Shown one piece after another: positions 25,904 to 36,637 of a DNA stretch of 64,000 bases (positions are counted from its first letter, which is position 1; every line of letters starts with the position of its first letter). Source of the stretch: Epiperipatus broadwayi. Its lineage: Eukaryota > Onychophora > Udeonychophora > Euonychophora > Peripatidae. Below the pieces are notes generated by a model, which saw only the letters and a program-made list of their open reading frames with translations, did no database searches and was not told the origin of the DNA. Where the stretch lies: contig JAQFVV010000027.1 in assembly GCA_028023455.1 (NCBI GenBank), positions 9,113,845 to 9,177,844 on the forward strand, written 5' to 3'. The translations under genes and the position numbers were made by a program.

Positions 25904-26996
25904 TGTAACGGAATAGCGTTACATAGGGTTTGAACCTAGGAACGTTAAAGATATATATAAATGACGAAATAAATGACAGGTACAAAATTTAAAAAAAAAA
26001 ACGATCTTGTTTTAAGAATAAACGAGAAACAGCCGTTTCTAAAGCAGATCGCAGCTATATATGAGTACCTGTCAGATTTATTGAACTAAAATTAAAAGAG
26101 TTTTTATTTTTTTTAAGGAATTAAATTTATTATAATCATTATTTGTAAGTTTGTTTTTTTGTTACTTCGTTTTAAAAAAAAGAATGATCGAGAACAAATT
26201 AGAAATTTTTTATTAAATCATTTTTAAACAAAAAAGAAAGAAAAAAGATAAGTAAATTAATTAATCTGCAATAGGTTAAAAGATTCCAAGCGATCTAAGA
26301 TATTTTGAATGGGGGGGGGCAATTAGTAGATTAAAATTTAGAGAATTTGAAACAATAAGCAGGATGTATGTTGGTAAAGTCTAGATAACAATCCAAATTT
26401 AGAAACAGAGGTGATAAAAAGTGTACACTGCTATTGTACTACTTAGACTTCTGGCTCCAGCTAAAACAATACTTAAAAAAAGATGGTAAAACTAAATTAA
26501 ATTCCAACGTGGTGCAAATGTCCCAGAAACCATTGAATAAAGAGGACCCTTAATTAGCAAATAAGAACTGATGACTCATGAGTGCATGACAGAGATTGGA
26601 GATCGGAAGAGCGTCGTGGCGGGAAAGAAGAGAAGAAAAAGGCAAGACAGAACTGGAGAGAGACATTAATTACAATTATTAATTATTGATTAAGAGTTGT
26701 GGAAGGCGAAATTAATTTGAATTTTAGCGGAGAGTATTATTAATTTTTTTGGCAGAGCTTCTGATTAAGTACTTGGACTTCTTAACCTAAACTTTGTGTG
26801 ATACCGTAGACGAAATGCGTTGCTGAATCCAAAATTCACGGCTTGGCCGCCGAACCTTCGCACCTGGCACCGCTGATCGATCCTAGAATGCTCTCAACCT
26901 CGGAGAAAATGAACTCAAGGACCACACACGCCCTGGAAGCCTCACCAAAAGCCGGCATGCTGAATTAAAGAAAACATCGCTCAGGATCCCATTACA
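25904..26996 (+). repeat. Probable 5' LTR of the gypsy element
   Basis: Begins TGTAACGG and ends ATTACA, an imperfect terminal inverted repeat of the usual TG...CA type, and sits immediately upstream of the gypsy leader. The 3' third is notably GC-rich. With no second LTR in the window the boundaries rest only on the terminal bases. No convincing primer-binding site follows directly; a TGGCGCC-like site occurs much further on near 27,675. Confidence 0.5.
26600..26628 (+). other. Sequence nearly identical to an Illumina adapter
   Basis: AGATCGGAAGAGCGTCGTG (26,600-26,618) is a 19-base exact match to the Illumina universal adapter complement, followed by GC instead of TA and then GGGAAAGA as in the adapter. 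It sits in the probable gypsy LTR. Beyond GGGAAAGA the match stops. Confidence 0.6.
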
Positions 26997-28737
26997 GTCT
27001 TCTCGTTCCACAGGTAGTTATATTTTAACATTTGCTCACACATTCATGCACCAGCTAAATTAACTTTAAAGTGGAGAACGATTTACAAACATTAAGTGTA
27101 AAATGATAAAATTACTAATGACCAAATTGAATCACTAAAGAACTCAACCAGAATCATATGTACAATTAAGATTCAGCAAATATCTGTGCAAATTCATACC
27201 TAATTCCGTAATTATGTTATCTAGACTTACTAAATCATATATCTGCATGATAATTTTATTTACCAGTTTTTTCTAAATAAATCATTCATTTAATTAATAC
27301 TTCTTTTATTGATCGCTTGGAATTTCAAATTTATTTAAATAATGTTGAATGAGTGCGAGAGTGATCTATTTTGTATAATTTGAACGGGTACATTTAATAT
27401 TTTAGTTAAGATTTAAGTATATTTATAGCGTTTATATTTGTCATACAATTCTTATGTTAATGTTAAGTTATGGTTAATTTATTCTGGGGGATATAGGGCG
27501 GGCCCAACAGTGATAAAGGTGTTTTAATATTGTTTTAACGGTAATGTGCGATCTAGTTCGGAAATAGTGTTGCTGTGTTCGTTTCTTGCTGTCCGCTGGA
27601 GTGATGCTTGGGCATGTTCTGTGATATAGTTGAGTGAGCGTGTGCATGTGCGTGGCGAGCTTGTAAAGGTTCTCCTGGCGCCTATTACTCGGGTTCAATC
27701 TGAATCTACGTATGAAACAAATAAAAGCGTACGTGTATATGTGTTTGAAATTATTTTCACAAAACATTATGTAAACCCCGGACGAAATAACACAGCAGAT
27801 TCGTAAAAGGGAATCGTCAACAGAAAAGCCAGAAGGAGAACTAGTGTCCGCAGATATATAGACGGGGGTTCGGGATACATTTGGCGCGTCAACGTGCGGC
27901 GAAACTGTTGTTTCAAAGGGCAGAACCGACGTGAAAATAACTGACGTTTCTAATAATGAAAGTCAATTTAAATAAAGAGACCCTGAGAAGGAAAGACGTT
28001 TAGCGACATAAATAAGGCGCTCGGAACAACAGAATAAATTATCTATTAAAGCGGGGGGGAAATTTTATAATCACTAAAAGTCAAATTATTAAACATTGCT
28101 TGAGAGAGTGGGAAGGGGATTTAGTTTTTTTGTCATTATTAAAAGAATCAAGCAGTCGAATATACTCTGATATTTGTAGAAAGCTGTGGAATAGCGGGAT
28201 TCCATGGAAGAAATATCGGAAGTAATTCATAAATTAATTTCTATATTAGCAAGTTAACCGCAAATAAATTTAATCAAAAAAAAATATATATATACATCGT
28301 TAAAAGACGCATTGTAATATTATTATATTCTTGCGCAAAGGAACGAACTGTAACTGGGATCTTGTTAGGAGTTGTGTGTTACTTAAAAATAAAAGGGACG
28401 TTGAGCGTAAACAACACATATATATAAATAACCACCGAAAAAAAAAAAAAAAATTTTTTTTTAAAGTTAAGTAAAGGATAGCGTATCTACATATGTAACG
28501 ACGTGTGTAACAGTATATAGGTATAACCGCACATACACCGATAGCTACTGAATATAAATAAAGGGGAATAGTGGGACCCGGGATATCTGAGCGATAGAAA
28601 CCAAACTTGAGGGCTTACAGTGGGAGTTTTAAGAGCAAGGACCATCTGAAAATAGGACAAGACAGTCAGTGGGACCAGCGGAGTAGTAGGTGACGAGCGT
28701 GGATTACTATAGCCAAATATAAACGAATATTAAAAGG
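26997..28737 (+). other. Gypsy leader / untranslated region
   Basis: No coding frame of interest. GC-richer at first, then AT-rich with an A14/T10 junction near 28,440 and short purine-rich stretches before the gag ATG. The minus-strand open frame at 27,474-27,767 has no recognisable features. Confidence 0.45.
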
Positions 28738-29226
28738 ATGGAGGGAAAGTGGATTAAACTTGAACATTTTAAAGGAAAGGAAGACGAAAGCCGTGTCGAC
28801 ATGTGGAAAGTCTGAAGAGGTTGTTCTCTTGCGGCAGTTTAGTGAAGAATCTAAGATAGCGATTGCATGCAGCCACATCAAGGGGAAGTGGTGGAATGGT
28901 GGGAGGCGATGAAAGAGAAACCGGAAACGTTCGAAGAATACCAAAGAGCCATAATGGGAAGATATTGGGGACTAGCCCAACAAGAAAGGGAAAGGTGGCA
29001 TCGAACAAAGCAAAAGGAAGAAGATGAAACAACAGTACCTTCATACAGGACAGGTGGCGAGATAAGAAAAAAAACGAATATCAAATACCGGAAGAGAATC
29101 AACAGCCAACCTGCCAGGGAGATTAGACAAGTCATTGAGGGGGAAAGAATAAAAGTGTTGGAGATATTAGAGGCGGCCGAAATGATGACTATTTTAGAAA
29201 GAAGAAGAGACAGGAAGCTAATATAG
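28738..29226 (+). pseudogene. Gypsy gag remnant
   Basis: Starts ATGGAGGGAAAGTGG. The first 60 nt and the part from 28,867 are in different frames with stops between. The capsid-like core is readable as IACSHIKGEVVEWWEAMKEK followed by PETFEEYQRAIMGRYWGLAQ, the typical gag pattern of helix, G-x-x-x-x-WW, then a TFEEF-type segment and an aromatic. Downstream it is highly charged. No zinc knuckle was found. Non-functional. Confidence 0.75.
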
Positions 29227-29281
29227 GCAAGATGAAGGGGGAAGGACGGGAAAAAGGAGTGCCCAAAGATCGAGTGTCAAC

Positions 29282-29350
29282 CAAGGTCATACGAGGGTGC
29301 TGGATACAGGAAGTCAGTGTCGGTAATGCTCAGGAAATTTTGACAGGATC
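29282..29350 (+). pseudogene. Retroviral-type aspartic protease motif (gypsy)
   Basis: The frame reads RVLDTGSQC then stops. D-T-G-S at about 29,303-29,314 is the catalytic loop of retropepsins, in the expected place between gag and RT. A one-base shift after SQC would continue into a plausible strand, so a frameshift has broken it. Confidence 0.6.
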
Positions 29351-29799
29351 GCCAGCAAAAGAAAGAAAACTTGCATAAAGGGCCAGATTATATCCAATGG
29401 AAAAGGAAGAATACAGACAAAAGGGGGATATAGTTATTAGGCAGGAATTCACCCAGATTGTGTTAATACTTGAGGGGCTGATACATGATTGGTGTTAGGG
29501 TCTTTTTAACAAAGGCGAATGGATGAAAAGCAAAACGTAGGTCTATTTAAGAAAACAATCATAAGAAAAAACATAGGCAGGCAGGAACTACTCCAGTCAA
29601 TCACCTCCCTTTCATAGGGTTTAAACTCAGAAAGTATAAAGGGTCAATTCCTACACCCCCTCTACCTAAGGTTCCCAACAAAATCAATTCCTACAACCCC
29701 CCATCTGTTAATCTATAACTAAATCCACTAAAAACCCCTTCAAAAAGCATTTATTTTGATTAAAGAAATTTGGCGACCAAACCCTATCAGATGAAGTTA

Positions 29800-30020
29800 A
29801 GAAATGTCACGATGTACGTGGCGATATCATTATAGCGTCTGAAAACATAGAGGAGCATTGTCAGCACTTAGAAATGTTGCTCCATGAATGCGAACAGAAG
29901 GGAATAAAAATAAACTAAAAAAAGCCACTTTGCGACCAGGAATAGTTCTTGGGACATATCATAGCAGGATGGAATAGGCCTAACCCGAAATCCAGGCATC
30001 CAGAATTCCTGTTCCGAAGA
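29800..30020 (+). pseudogene. Gypsy reverse transcriptase fragment
   Basis: Reads VRGDIIIASENIEEHCQHLE, MLLHECEQKGIKIN, stop, KKPLCDQE, stop, FLGHIIAGW. This is the RT region after the catalytic box: D-I-I-I-ASE-EEH-HL, GIKIN, KC and FLGHII. The catalytic YVDD position reads VRGD, so both the aromatic and one aspartate are lost. Surrounding palm and thumb sequence is too decayed to delimit. Confidence 0.75.
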
Positions 30021-30445
30021 AGAGAAAGGATATTAAAGCATTCTCAATGTCACCTTCTAAAATTTTATGAAAACTTCTCCATGATATGGAACCCTATTAA
30101 TTTTAAGAAAGGAGAAGGTGGATATGGGATGAGAGACGGAAGGAGTTTCAGAGGGTGAAGAAGGATTTTAAAACAGACCATATTAGCATACTTAGACTTT
30201 GACAGATATTTTGGGTACAGACGGACAGTAGGACATTGGGCTAGGAGCCAGTTGTAAAAGGGAGGATGGAGAAAAAGGGTGTTGGCATTCATTAGGACTA
30301 CTCAAAGATCCCGAACGGAATACACTGTCACGATGAGAAGCCCTGCCATATATGGGCTTTAAAAGTTCAGACAGTACCTGGTCGGATCAAAGTAAAGTAA
30401 TTAACCATCGGAGTCTGGAATTTCTGAATAAAAGTTTTTTGACAA

Positions 30446-30560
30446 ATAATAGATTAGTGAGGTGAGCTTAGCCCTGCAGGAGTTCCAATATGAAGTGGAA
30501 TATTGTAAAGGGAAGGATAACGTGATCGCAGACGCACTGAGCCGTTACCCAGTGGGACCA
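30446..30560 (+). pseudogene. Gypsy RNase H C-terminal end
   Basis: Reads LALQEFQYEVEYCKGKDNVI then ADALSRYP, the hallmark end of gypsy RNase H (LQ.F...I.Y..GK.N..ADALSR). It is one of the best preserved parts of the element. Confidence 0.8.
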
Positions 30561-30899
30561 CAGCCAAATGCCGAGGCTGAGGAATTCGCGTACATAGCCG
30601 CTACTACCAGGCGAAGCAGGGAGAGTGAGTTTGGTGCAAACAACATTCGGAGGGGCCAGAAAGAGGATGAAGAATGCCAACAAATAATACGATACCTACG
30701 TGAGAGGAGGCCAAAGGCAGGGCCCGACCAGAAAAAGGAAGAGACTGGGGGGGGGTCTGTTATGGAAATATCGGGACCGGTGCATTATTCTGGAGGGAAT
30801 AGTCCAAAGGAAAACAGGGAATGGGAAACAAACCCGTATTGTAATACCGAAGGGAATGCGGGATGAATGGTTGATGAGACCCATCAGAACGTGGCCATT

Positions 30900-31529
30900 A
30901 CGGAACAAGCAAGACTGAAGGGTACCTTAGTAATTGGTTTTACTGGCCAGGGATGCACCACGACATTGCCAGAAGACTACGGAAGTGTGAGATTTGTGCG
31001 AGGACAAAACCGCTAAATCGGTCGAATGAAGGACCTCAGATACCGATCATCGTCCGAGAACCAAACCACACCCTGGCTATTGATTATTACGGGCCATTGC
31101 CGATGTTTGGGGGAAGAGGTATTTACTGGTCACATATGATTTGTGCTCCAAAATGGTGCCCATACCCCATGGCCGGCTAATGAAACCAGACCATCAAACT
31201 GTTGGAAACCAAACAGTTTCCCTCATCGGGAAACCTAAGTGCCTTTTATGGATATGGCACACCATTTGTATAAAGGTGTGGAGGCGATGGGTGAACCAAA
31301 CTGGGATCAAACATCATATGACGTCTATCCGAACCCGCAGAGCAACCCAGAGCGGGTGATGCGGGAGTTGGGGCGGCTATTCCGCGTGTACACTGCAGGA
31401 GATCATCGGAAATGGGTTCGGGAGATTCCCCGGATTACTGAAATGATCAATACCTCAAAGAATGAGTCCACTGGACTTGAACCCAGTCGACTCCATTATG
31501 GACGACCTATACCAATATGTATGAAATGA
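30900..31529 (+). pseudogene. Gypsy integrase remnant
   Basis: Starts with the linker NWFYWPGMHHDIARRLRKCE and CEICARTKP, i.e. the C-x-x-C half of the HHCC zinc finger, then HTLAIDYYGPLPMFGGRG with the first catalytic Asp. Frame changes near 31,150-31,240 lose the second Asp region. From 31,239 a frame with the segment SNPERVMRELGRLFRVYTAG and ESTGLEPSRLHYGRPIP covers the Glu/Arg helix and the end of the core. The homology stops at about 31,529. Confidence 0.8.
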
Positions 31530-31535
31530 TAATAG

Positions 31536-32754
31536 ATGAGCAAGTATTGCGTGCCATTATTTGCTTTATATTCAAATATGGTAATACCCATTCAGTCATT
31601 TTTTATGTAATATAAAGATCCAGCTATTCTAGGATGTCCATATATCACGGTTTTACTTTTTTTTGTCCTAACATATTCTTTTGGAATAGTTAATTGTCCC
31701 AGTTTTCTTAACTCTTCATTTTTATTTTTAAACTTTAAATTTTAGCTTTATATTTAATTTGTATAAATTAATGTTCATTTAATATTTTATAATTAATTTT
31801 TGATTGGATAATCAGTAATTTTTCCAAAATGGAAGTGACTCCCCATTATTTTGGTACATTATAAATATGTGATTTCAATATGATTTTGTTTTGAGAGATA
31901 ATGTTTACAAACAATTGACTTTTGCTTATGTTACAAAATGAATATATTGTATATTTCGTACTGAAATATACAATAATTTGCAATGTTTTTTTGGGTCATG
32001 TGTCCTAGTTAGGCTCTGTGGAAATATGGGCACCCTAGGCTATTCCGATAAATTGATTAAAAGTATTTTATTTATAATTGTGATATTTTTAAAAATGTTA
32101 ATATAAAAGAAAAATATAACTTTTTTTGCCTTTTAAACTGTCTCCTTATAAGATTTAAGAAGAAATCATGTTTGATAGTAAAAAAAAAATGGCATGGAAG
32201 ATGAGGTTTTTTTTTATTGAGTAATACAAAAGAGAAAATCTATAGGAATACCATTTTTGGAGTTTATATAATTTCTTGGTTTTGAAAAAAATTGCACATG
32301 GATAAAAGTAGTTTTGAGTTTAAAGTTAAATTAGTAGCATTAAATAGCTTTTTCTTCGATTTCTTGTTTTTGTAATTTGTATTTTAGTGATTTCTTCAAT
32401 TTGTTGCCTTAGGCATTTTAATTTTACAGTGATTTCTTCACTAGAAATTTATTGCTTGTATGGATCTTGATGGGTACTGCAGCATCACCTAGTGGCACAG
32501 TACGGCTAACCAAATAGTACCTGTAAAAGAATTAAATATCTTAGTCTACATTATCTATGCATAAAAGAAATACACACCATAAAATTCTGTTTGAGCAAAC
32601 TAAGATTGTCTTTTAAAGAATGAAAAGCAGAGAAAAAATTAAGAACTTTTTAATAGATTTATAATTCTGAAGATATTATTTAAGGTTCTTTTGATATTAA
32701 AGGTAAATGAAATGCAAGTTGGAATTATGGAAAAATAAAATAGTATATTATTTG
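31536..32754. other. AT-rich DNA downstream of the truncated gypsy element
   Basis: No LTR copy, no exon, no LINE motif seen. Confidence 0.45.
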
Positions 32755-33060
32755 CCCCATCATTAGATTTTCAATGAAATGGATGGCTGAAGAGTTGTGG
32801 GTTGGAGTAGTTTGAAGCCTGTCCATTAAAGTATAAAGATTGGCTATCTTAATATAAAGCTGGGCACTGATTGTATATATATGTGGAGATGGTAATCTAA
32901 ACCAACTGATGAGTGCTGGTTTAGCACAAAATGTATATTGGTGATTATTTATTTTTTCAATGTGTGTGATCAGGTAGGTCAGCAATGAGATGGCATGGAC
33001 AGTTGAGGGTCTTGTGAAAGTCTGAGTTCAAGTCTCACATATTACATTATATGTGCAGAT
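32755..33060 (+). repeat. Family B: hammerhead plus tRNA-like segment
   Basis: Homologous in reverse to 37,640-37,960. It carries a hammerhead core at 32,907-32,935 and, about 50 bp downstream, a tRNA-like pol III pattern: TCAGCAATGAGATGGC as A box and GAGTTCAAGTCTC as B box. The order ribozyme then tRNA-like part is shared with the 37.7-kb copy. Confidence 0.65.
32894..32945 (+). ncRNA. Hammerhead-like ribozyme, family B
   Basis: CCAA, CTGATGA, GTGCT-GGTTT-AGCAC (perfect 5-bp helix II with the canonical G-C closing pair), AAAA where GAAA is expected, TGTATA, TTGG. CCAA and TTGG form helix I, and GTA is an allowed cleavage triplet. The G-to-A change in GAAA should inactivate this copy; the other two copies keep GAAA. 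Confidence 0.55.
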
Positions 33061-33574
33061 AGATATGTGTAAGCCTGTATAGTCTATCAAGTTATATTAT
33101 TTGTTTTGTATTATTTCTTTGCTCTTGTGAAGTCTGCTTTGGTAGGGAAGTCATTAATAATCGATTTGTAATCTAATTTTGCTAATAATTGTGAATTGAT
33201 GTATTAAATTTAAAATAAGATAGTGATAATAATAATTAAAAAAATATTATAATGTAATAAATTACACATAAAAATATTGATTATATCAAATTATATACAT
33301 TATTTTATACATACACTTTTTGATTTTTTGTTTCCCAATAATATTATACTTTTTAAGTTCATTAATTGTAAAATAATTTAGGGATATAGTGATTTTTCTT
33401 TCTAGCTCCATATTTATTACAAATTTTTGCAATTATGTATGTAGGGCTGATCCTATAGGTGAAACAATAAGGTACCTACTTCAGGTGGTGAATTGAAATG
33501 GGTACTAAAATATGATACATTAAAAAAAGCTTAATTGATATTTTTATTTAGTACATATTGTTTCCTACTACATT

Positions 33575-34395
33575 CACTATTTTATTTAGCCGACTATTTA
33601 AACAGTAAGGATTTTTCATCCTAATTCATGCACTTTCCTGTTTTTTAATATCTCGACGTCTTGTTGAGTACTGATGGAACTCTTGAATTGGTAAGGGCAG
33701 CAGTCTTACCTTTAAACCTACTTTCTAATTATATAAGCCAATCTAAAGCATCTCGGTTTAAGAGCAAGATGTTTCTTTGTTCACTTTACTTCCATTATTT
33801 CCTTTCTGCATATTAACTCTTGCAAAATATTGTAAATTTACTACATTTTAACATTCAGAAATATTAGAAATTATGTAACATTTGATTTTATTTATTAGGG
33901 CAGAGATAATATGTAATTTAAACAATAAGGATTTTTCATCCTAACACATGCACTGTACTGTTTTTTTCTAATATCTCGATGTCTTGTTGAGTATTGTAGA
34001 TGAAAAACTTTTGCTGTTTAAATTACATACCATCTCTGTGCTAGTAAATAAAATCAAATGTTACATAATTTCTAATATTTCCAAGCGTTAAAAGATTTTG
34101 CGAGAGTTAGTAATACAAAGAGAAAATAATGGAAGTGAACAGAGGAACATCTTGCTCTTAAAGTGAGATGCTTTAGATTGGCCTATATAATTAGAAAGTA
34201 GGTTTAAAGATAAGACGGTTGCTCTTATCTTTTCAAAAGTCTCTATCTTATGTCTCAACTCAAGAGTTCTGTCAATACTCAACAAGATATCATTGAGATA
34301 TTAAAAAACAGTATAGTGCATGTGTTAGGATGAAAATTCCTTACTGTTTAAATTATATACTATCTCCGCACTAGTAAATAAAATCAAATGTTAGT
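33575..34395. repeat. Nested foldback element (family E)
   Basis: Outer arms (33,575-33,830 and 34,095-34,360) carry CTTTAGATTGGCCTATATAA-type and GAGCAAGATGTTTCT-type segments in opposite orientation. An inner palindrome (33,835-34,080) repeats AGATAATATGTAATTTAAAC, TCATCCTAACACATGCACTG and AATATCTCGATGTCTTGTTG. The TCTTGTTGAGTA segment thus occurs three times. Related to the 16-kb foldback; no coding sequence. Confidence 0.65.
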
Positions 34396-34702
34396 AGACC
34401 ATTTTGTCTCCCATACCAAAACTGACTGCCCTGTATGTATCAATCTGTAAAACCCATTTCCAATTATTTTACAAAAGGTTTTTTAAAAGTATTATTATTT
34501 TTTTTAAAATTATATGTACAGTGAAATCATGATATGTTATATTTTGTTCTAAGCTTCCTTTATGTTTATTGTACATAATAGCTCGTTTTGTTGATAAGCT
34601 TTGATTCCAATAGAATAAATATTTTATTCATATATATTGCTTATAATAATTCCCTTCATATACATTTTAATGCAAAAAATTTTTAATATAATTTCTTTAT
34701 TT

Positions 34703-34745
34703 TCCTGACAGTTTCGACTGTCCTGCAGTCTTCATCAGTGTTCTT
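34703..34745 (-). ncRNA. Hammerhead ribozyme motif, family C, left arm
   Basis: On the minus strand: CTGATGA (34,738-34,732), one A, GACTG / loop CAGGA / CAGTC (helix II, 5 bp), GAAA (34,715-34,712), C-TG-T-C giving a minimal two-base-pair helix III and GTC cleavage triplet. An extra A between CTGATGA and helix II recurs in all family C copies and in the CTGATGAAG...CGAAAC motif of metazoan PLEs, so it is not a local error. Activity is inferred, not shown. Confidence 0.65.
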
Positions 34746-34789
34746 AACTTCCTCTACCTTTTAAAATAATTAGGTAGAGGAAGTTAAGA

Positions 34790-34832
34790 ATGCTCTGATG
34801 AAGACTGCAGGACAGTAGAAACTGTCAGGAAA
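34790..34832 (+). ncRNA. Hammerhead ribozyme motif, family C, right arm
   Basis: Same motif on the plus strand: CTGATGA (34,795-34,801), GACTGCAGGACAGT, GAAA (34,818-34,821), CTGTC. One base differs from the left arm (C to A just before GAAA), which removes the closing pair of helix II and probably weakens it. It points towards the downstream PLE frame, the orientation expected of a PLE ribozyme. Confidence 0.6.
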
Positions 34833-34947
34833 AATAAAGAAATTATATTAAAAATTTTTTGCATTAAAGTGTATATGAGGAGTTATTATAAGCAATATAT
34901 ATGAAGAAATGGAAAAGGAGAAGAATAAGAAATACTATTTTATAATA

Positions 34948-35074
34948 GGCAAAATTCTCTCCATACAGTAGTGCCACTCTAAGCAAGACAGAGTATTCAA
35001 TGGATGCCAGAAGGCTTGTGCATAAAATCCCTATCTAGATAGTGATCATGTGATGTTTTAAGATTAATACTATT
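34948..35074. repeat. Family A fragment between the hammerhead palindrome and the PLE frame
   Basis: GGCAAAATTCTCTCCATACA through ATCCCTATCTAG (minus orientation) abruptly joined to TAGTGATCATGTGATGTTTT (plus orientation). The middle of the unit, including the ribozyme, is deleted. Confidence 0.6.
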
Positions 35075-35152
35075 TTACTGAATTGCACAGTAATTTTCAA
35101 CACACATATATAGAGATGCTTTTTATGTGGGTATAATATACATATATTTATA

Positions 35153-36240
35153 ATGTGTGTTCATCCACTATTCATTAAAAATAAAATAAAAACTTACTGG
35201 CCGAAAAGACTGCCTTTTAATGAAGTTATTTGCAGCCTATTTCTATCAAAAATTGAAAAATTAATTATACAAAAGTTCAAATCACTGTCAAAAAAATATA
35301 TTCAAGATATGTGGACGACACTCTACTCTATGTAGATGAAATTAAATTTAAATTCAGCAAAAAAAAAAGCACAAAAGTCTTTAATTCCAATAATCGAGAA
35401 AGACAAATCAAAATATAAAAATTATAAATTTAGATATCTAAAGACAGAATGTTTTGAACTACAAATGCCTGTGAATGTTAGAGAAATCATCCTACCTAAA
35501 TCGTTAACCCCTATGGCCCACAAATATGCAGGCCTGAAAGGTTTTCTCCATACAAATTTAAAACTGCAAATTTGAAGATTGGACAAATAATGTAGATGCA
35601 TACATCACAGATCTAAAAAATTATGGGTTATAATCTTAAGAAAATTAATGATACAATAGAAAAATTCTATAACAAAGTCTTTACAACCCCCTTCCATTGT
35701 GAAAAAATGGATTACCCTCTCTTATGTGCCAAGGATGGCACAGAAAAAGTTTCCAGTCATCTCCTTCGTTAAACAAATTGTTTAACAATTCCAAACATAA
35801 GCTAACTAGGGAGGCTGCATACAAAGTTATCTATAAAATCAAGTGCAAAAATGCCAATCGTTTAAGTGCATATTATGGGCAAACAAGGGCAAATCTGTCC
35901 ACCAGATTGGCCCAATACAACTACTTATATAACAGGGCAAAAAAAAAAGTAAAGATTATTCTTCAATATTTTTAGAGCATTAGCTACAGTCAGGCCACAA
36001 ATTTAATCTCTCTAAAGCAGATATTGTATCCATTGAGAGATGACAGAAAAGCTTTTTAGTAGGAGGCATGGACTATAGCCAAACACAAGTGTGCCTCATA
36101 AAAAAAAGCCACCACCCTCTACCTAAAAAATGGCCTCTCTAATAACATTTATATAGATTTGAATAAAAATAACAAATTCAATTTTATGTAAATCCAAGAA
36201 TCACTGAGCAAATACAGATACCAAATTTTAGTTAAATTAT
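35153..36240 (+). pseudogene. Penelope-like element RT with GIY-YIG endonuclease, frameshifted
   Basis: PLE RTs resemble telomerase RT and are fused to a GIY-YIG nuclease. Around 35,296-35,340 one frame reads KKIYSRYVDDTLLYVDEIKF, with the catalytic YVDD. The next frame continues for 79 codons with thumb-like sequence. From 35,815 a third frame reads VIYKIKC...SAYYGQTRANLSTRLAQY, the GIY-YIG core (VIY and YYG) with the Arg-containing helix. Beyond it, WTIAKHKC and a run ending in IYIDLN match the usual C-terminal part. At least three frame changes and several stops make it non-functional. A family A fragment (34,948-35,074) separates it from the hammerhead palindrome. Confidence 0.8.
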
Positions 36241-36637
36241 TTCATTAAGTGCACTCGATAAATCGAAAGCGCTTAGCTAGAATAAAGAGATTTTAAACCA
36301 ATGTAAGCCTTTTCTGTTTAAATGTTTAAACATGTATGAATATATTACAATACAATGAATAGTAAAATGTTAGACTCTTATTGTAATTAAACATGTTCTG
36401 CACAATATACTTTTTCTTCAATAACTTTTTTGCCCTATAGAAATACTATAGCAGTTTCATTATCAACGAACAACATTCTTTATTTTTAGGTTCAAATTAA
36501 CTTTGGAATCTACAGTTATTCCTACTTGTCATTTTCTGTTTTAAATCCTTGGTTAAACTCTTCAAATTTTAAGCTTATTGATGCAATTCAAACATATTTT
36601 ACAATTCTTTTTCTCTGCCACTACTAAATGTTATAAT

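Larger units (their letters stand above)
25904..31535 (+). mobile_element. Degenerate Ty3/gypsy LTR retrotransposon, 3' LTR missing
   Basis: A block clearly GC-richer than both flanks. In order on the plus strand: a probable LTR starting TGTAACGG and ending CCCATTACA, a long leader, gag, an aspartic protease DTG motif, reverse transcriptase, RNase H tail and integrase. RT before integrase is the Ty3/gypsy order. Every domain is broken by frameshifts, stops or deletions. Homology ends abruptly near 31,530 in ordinary AT-rich DNA with no second copy of the LTR, so the 3' end is lost. The base-composition contrast suggests a younger insertion than the surrounding LINE relics. Confidence 0.85.
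34628..34912. repeat. Palindrome of about 285 bp with a hammerhead in each arm (family C)
   Basis: Left arm from ATATATTGCTTATAATAA to the segment ending TTAACTTCCTCTACC (34,757); right arm from GGTAGAGGAAGTTAAG (34,773) back to TTATAAGCAATATAT. The arms are near-identical reverse complements with a spacer of about 15 bp. Each arm carries CTGATGA and GAAAC. It lies 240 bp upstream of PLE coding sequence, which fits an inverted pair of PLE terminal repeats (pLTRs). Confidence 0.8.

Noticed and set aside
27474-27767. 97-codon minus-strand open frame in the gypsy leader
   Set aside because: No recognisable motif; low stop density follows from local GC content.
28666-29135. Three overlapping minus-strand open frames
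   Set aside because: Antisense shadows of the gypsy gag region, which has low stop density because of its GC content.
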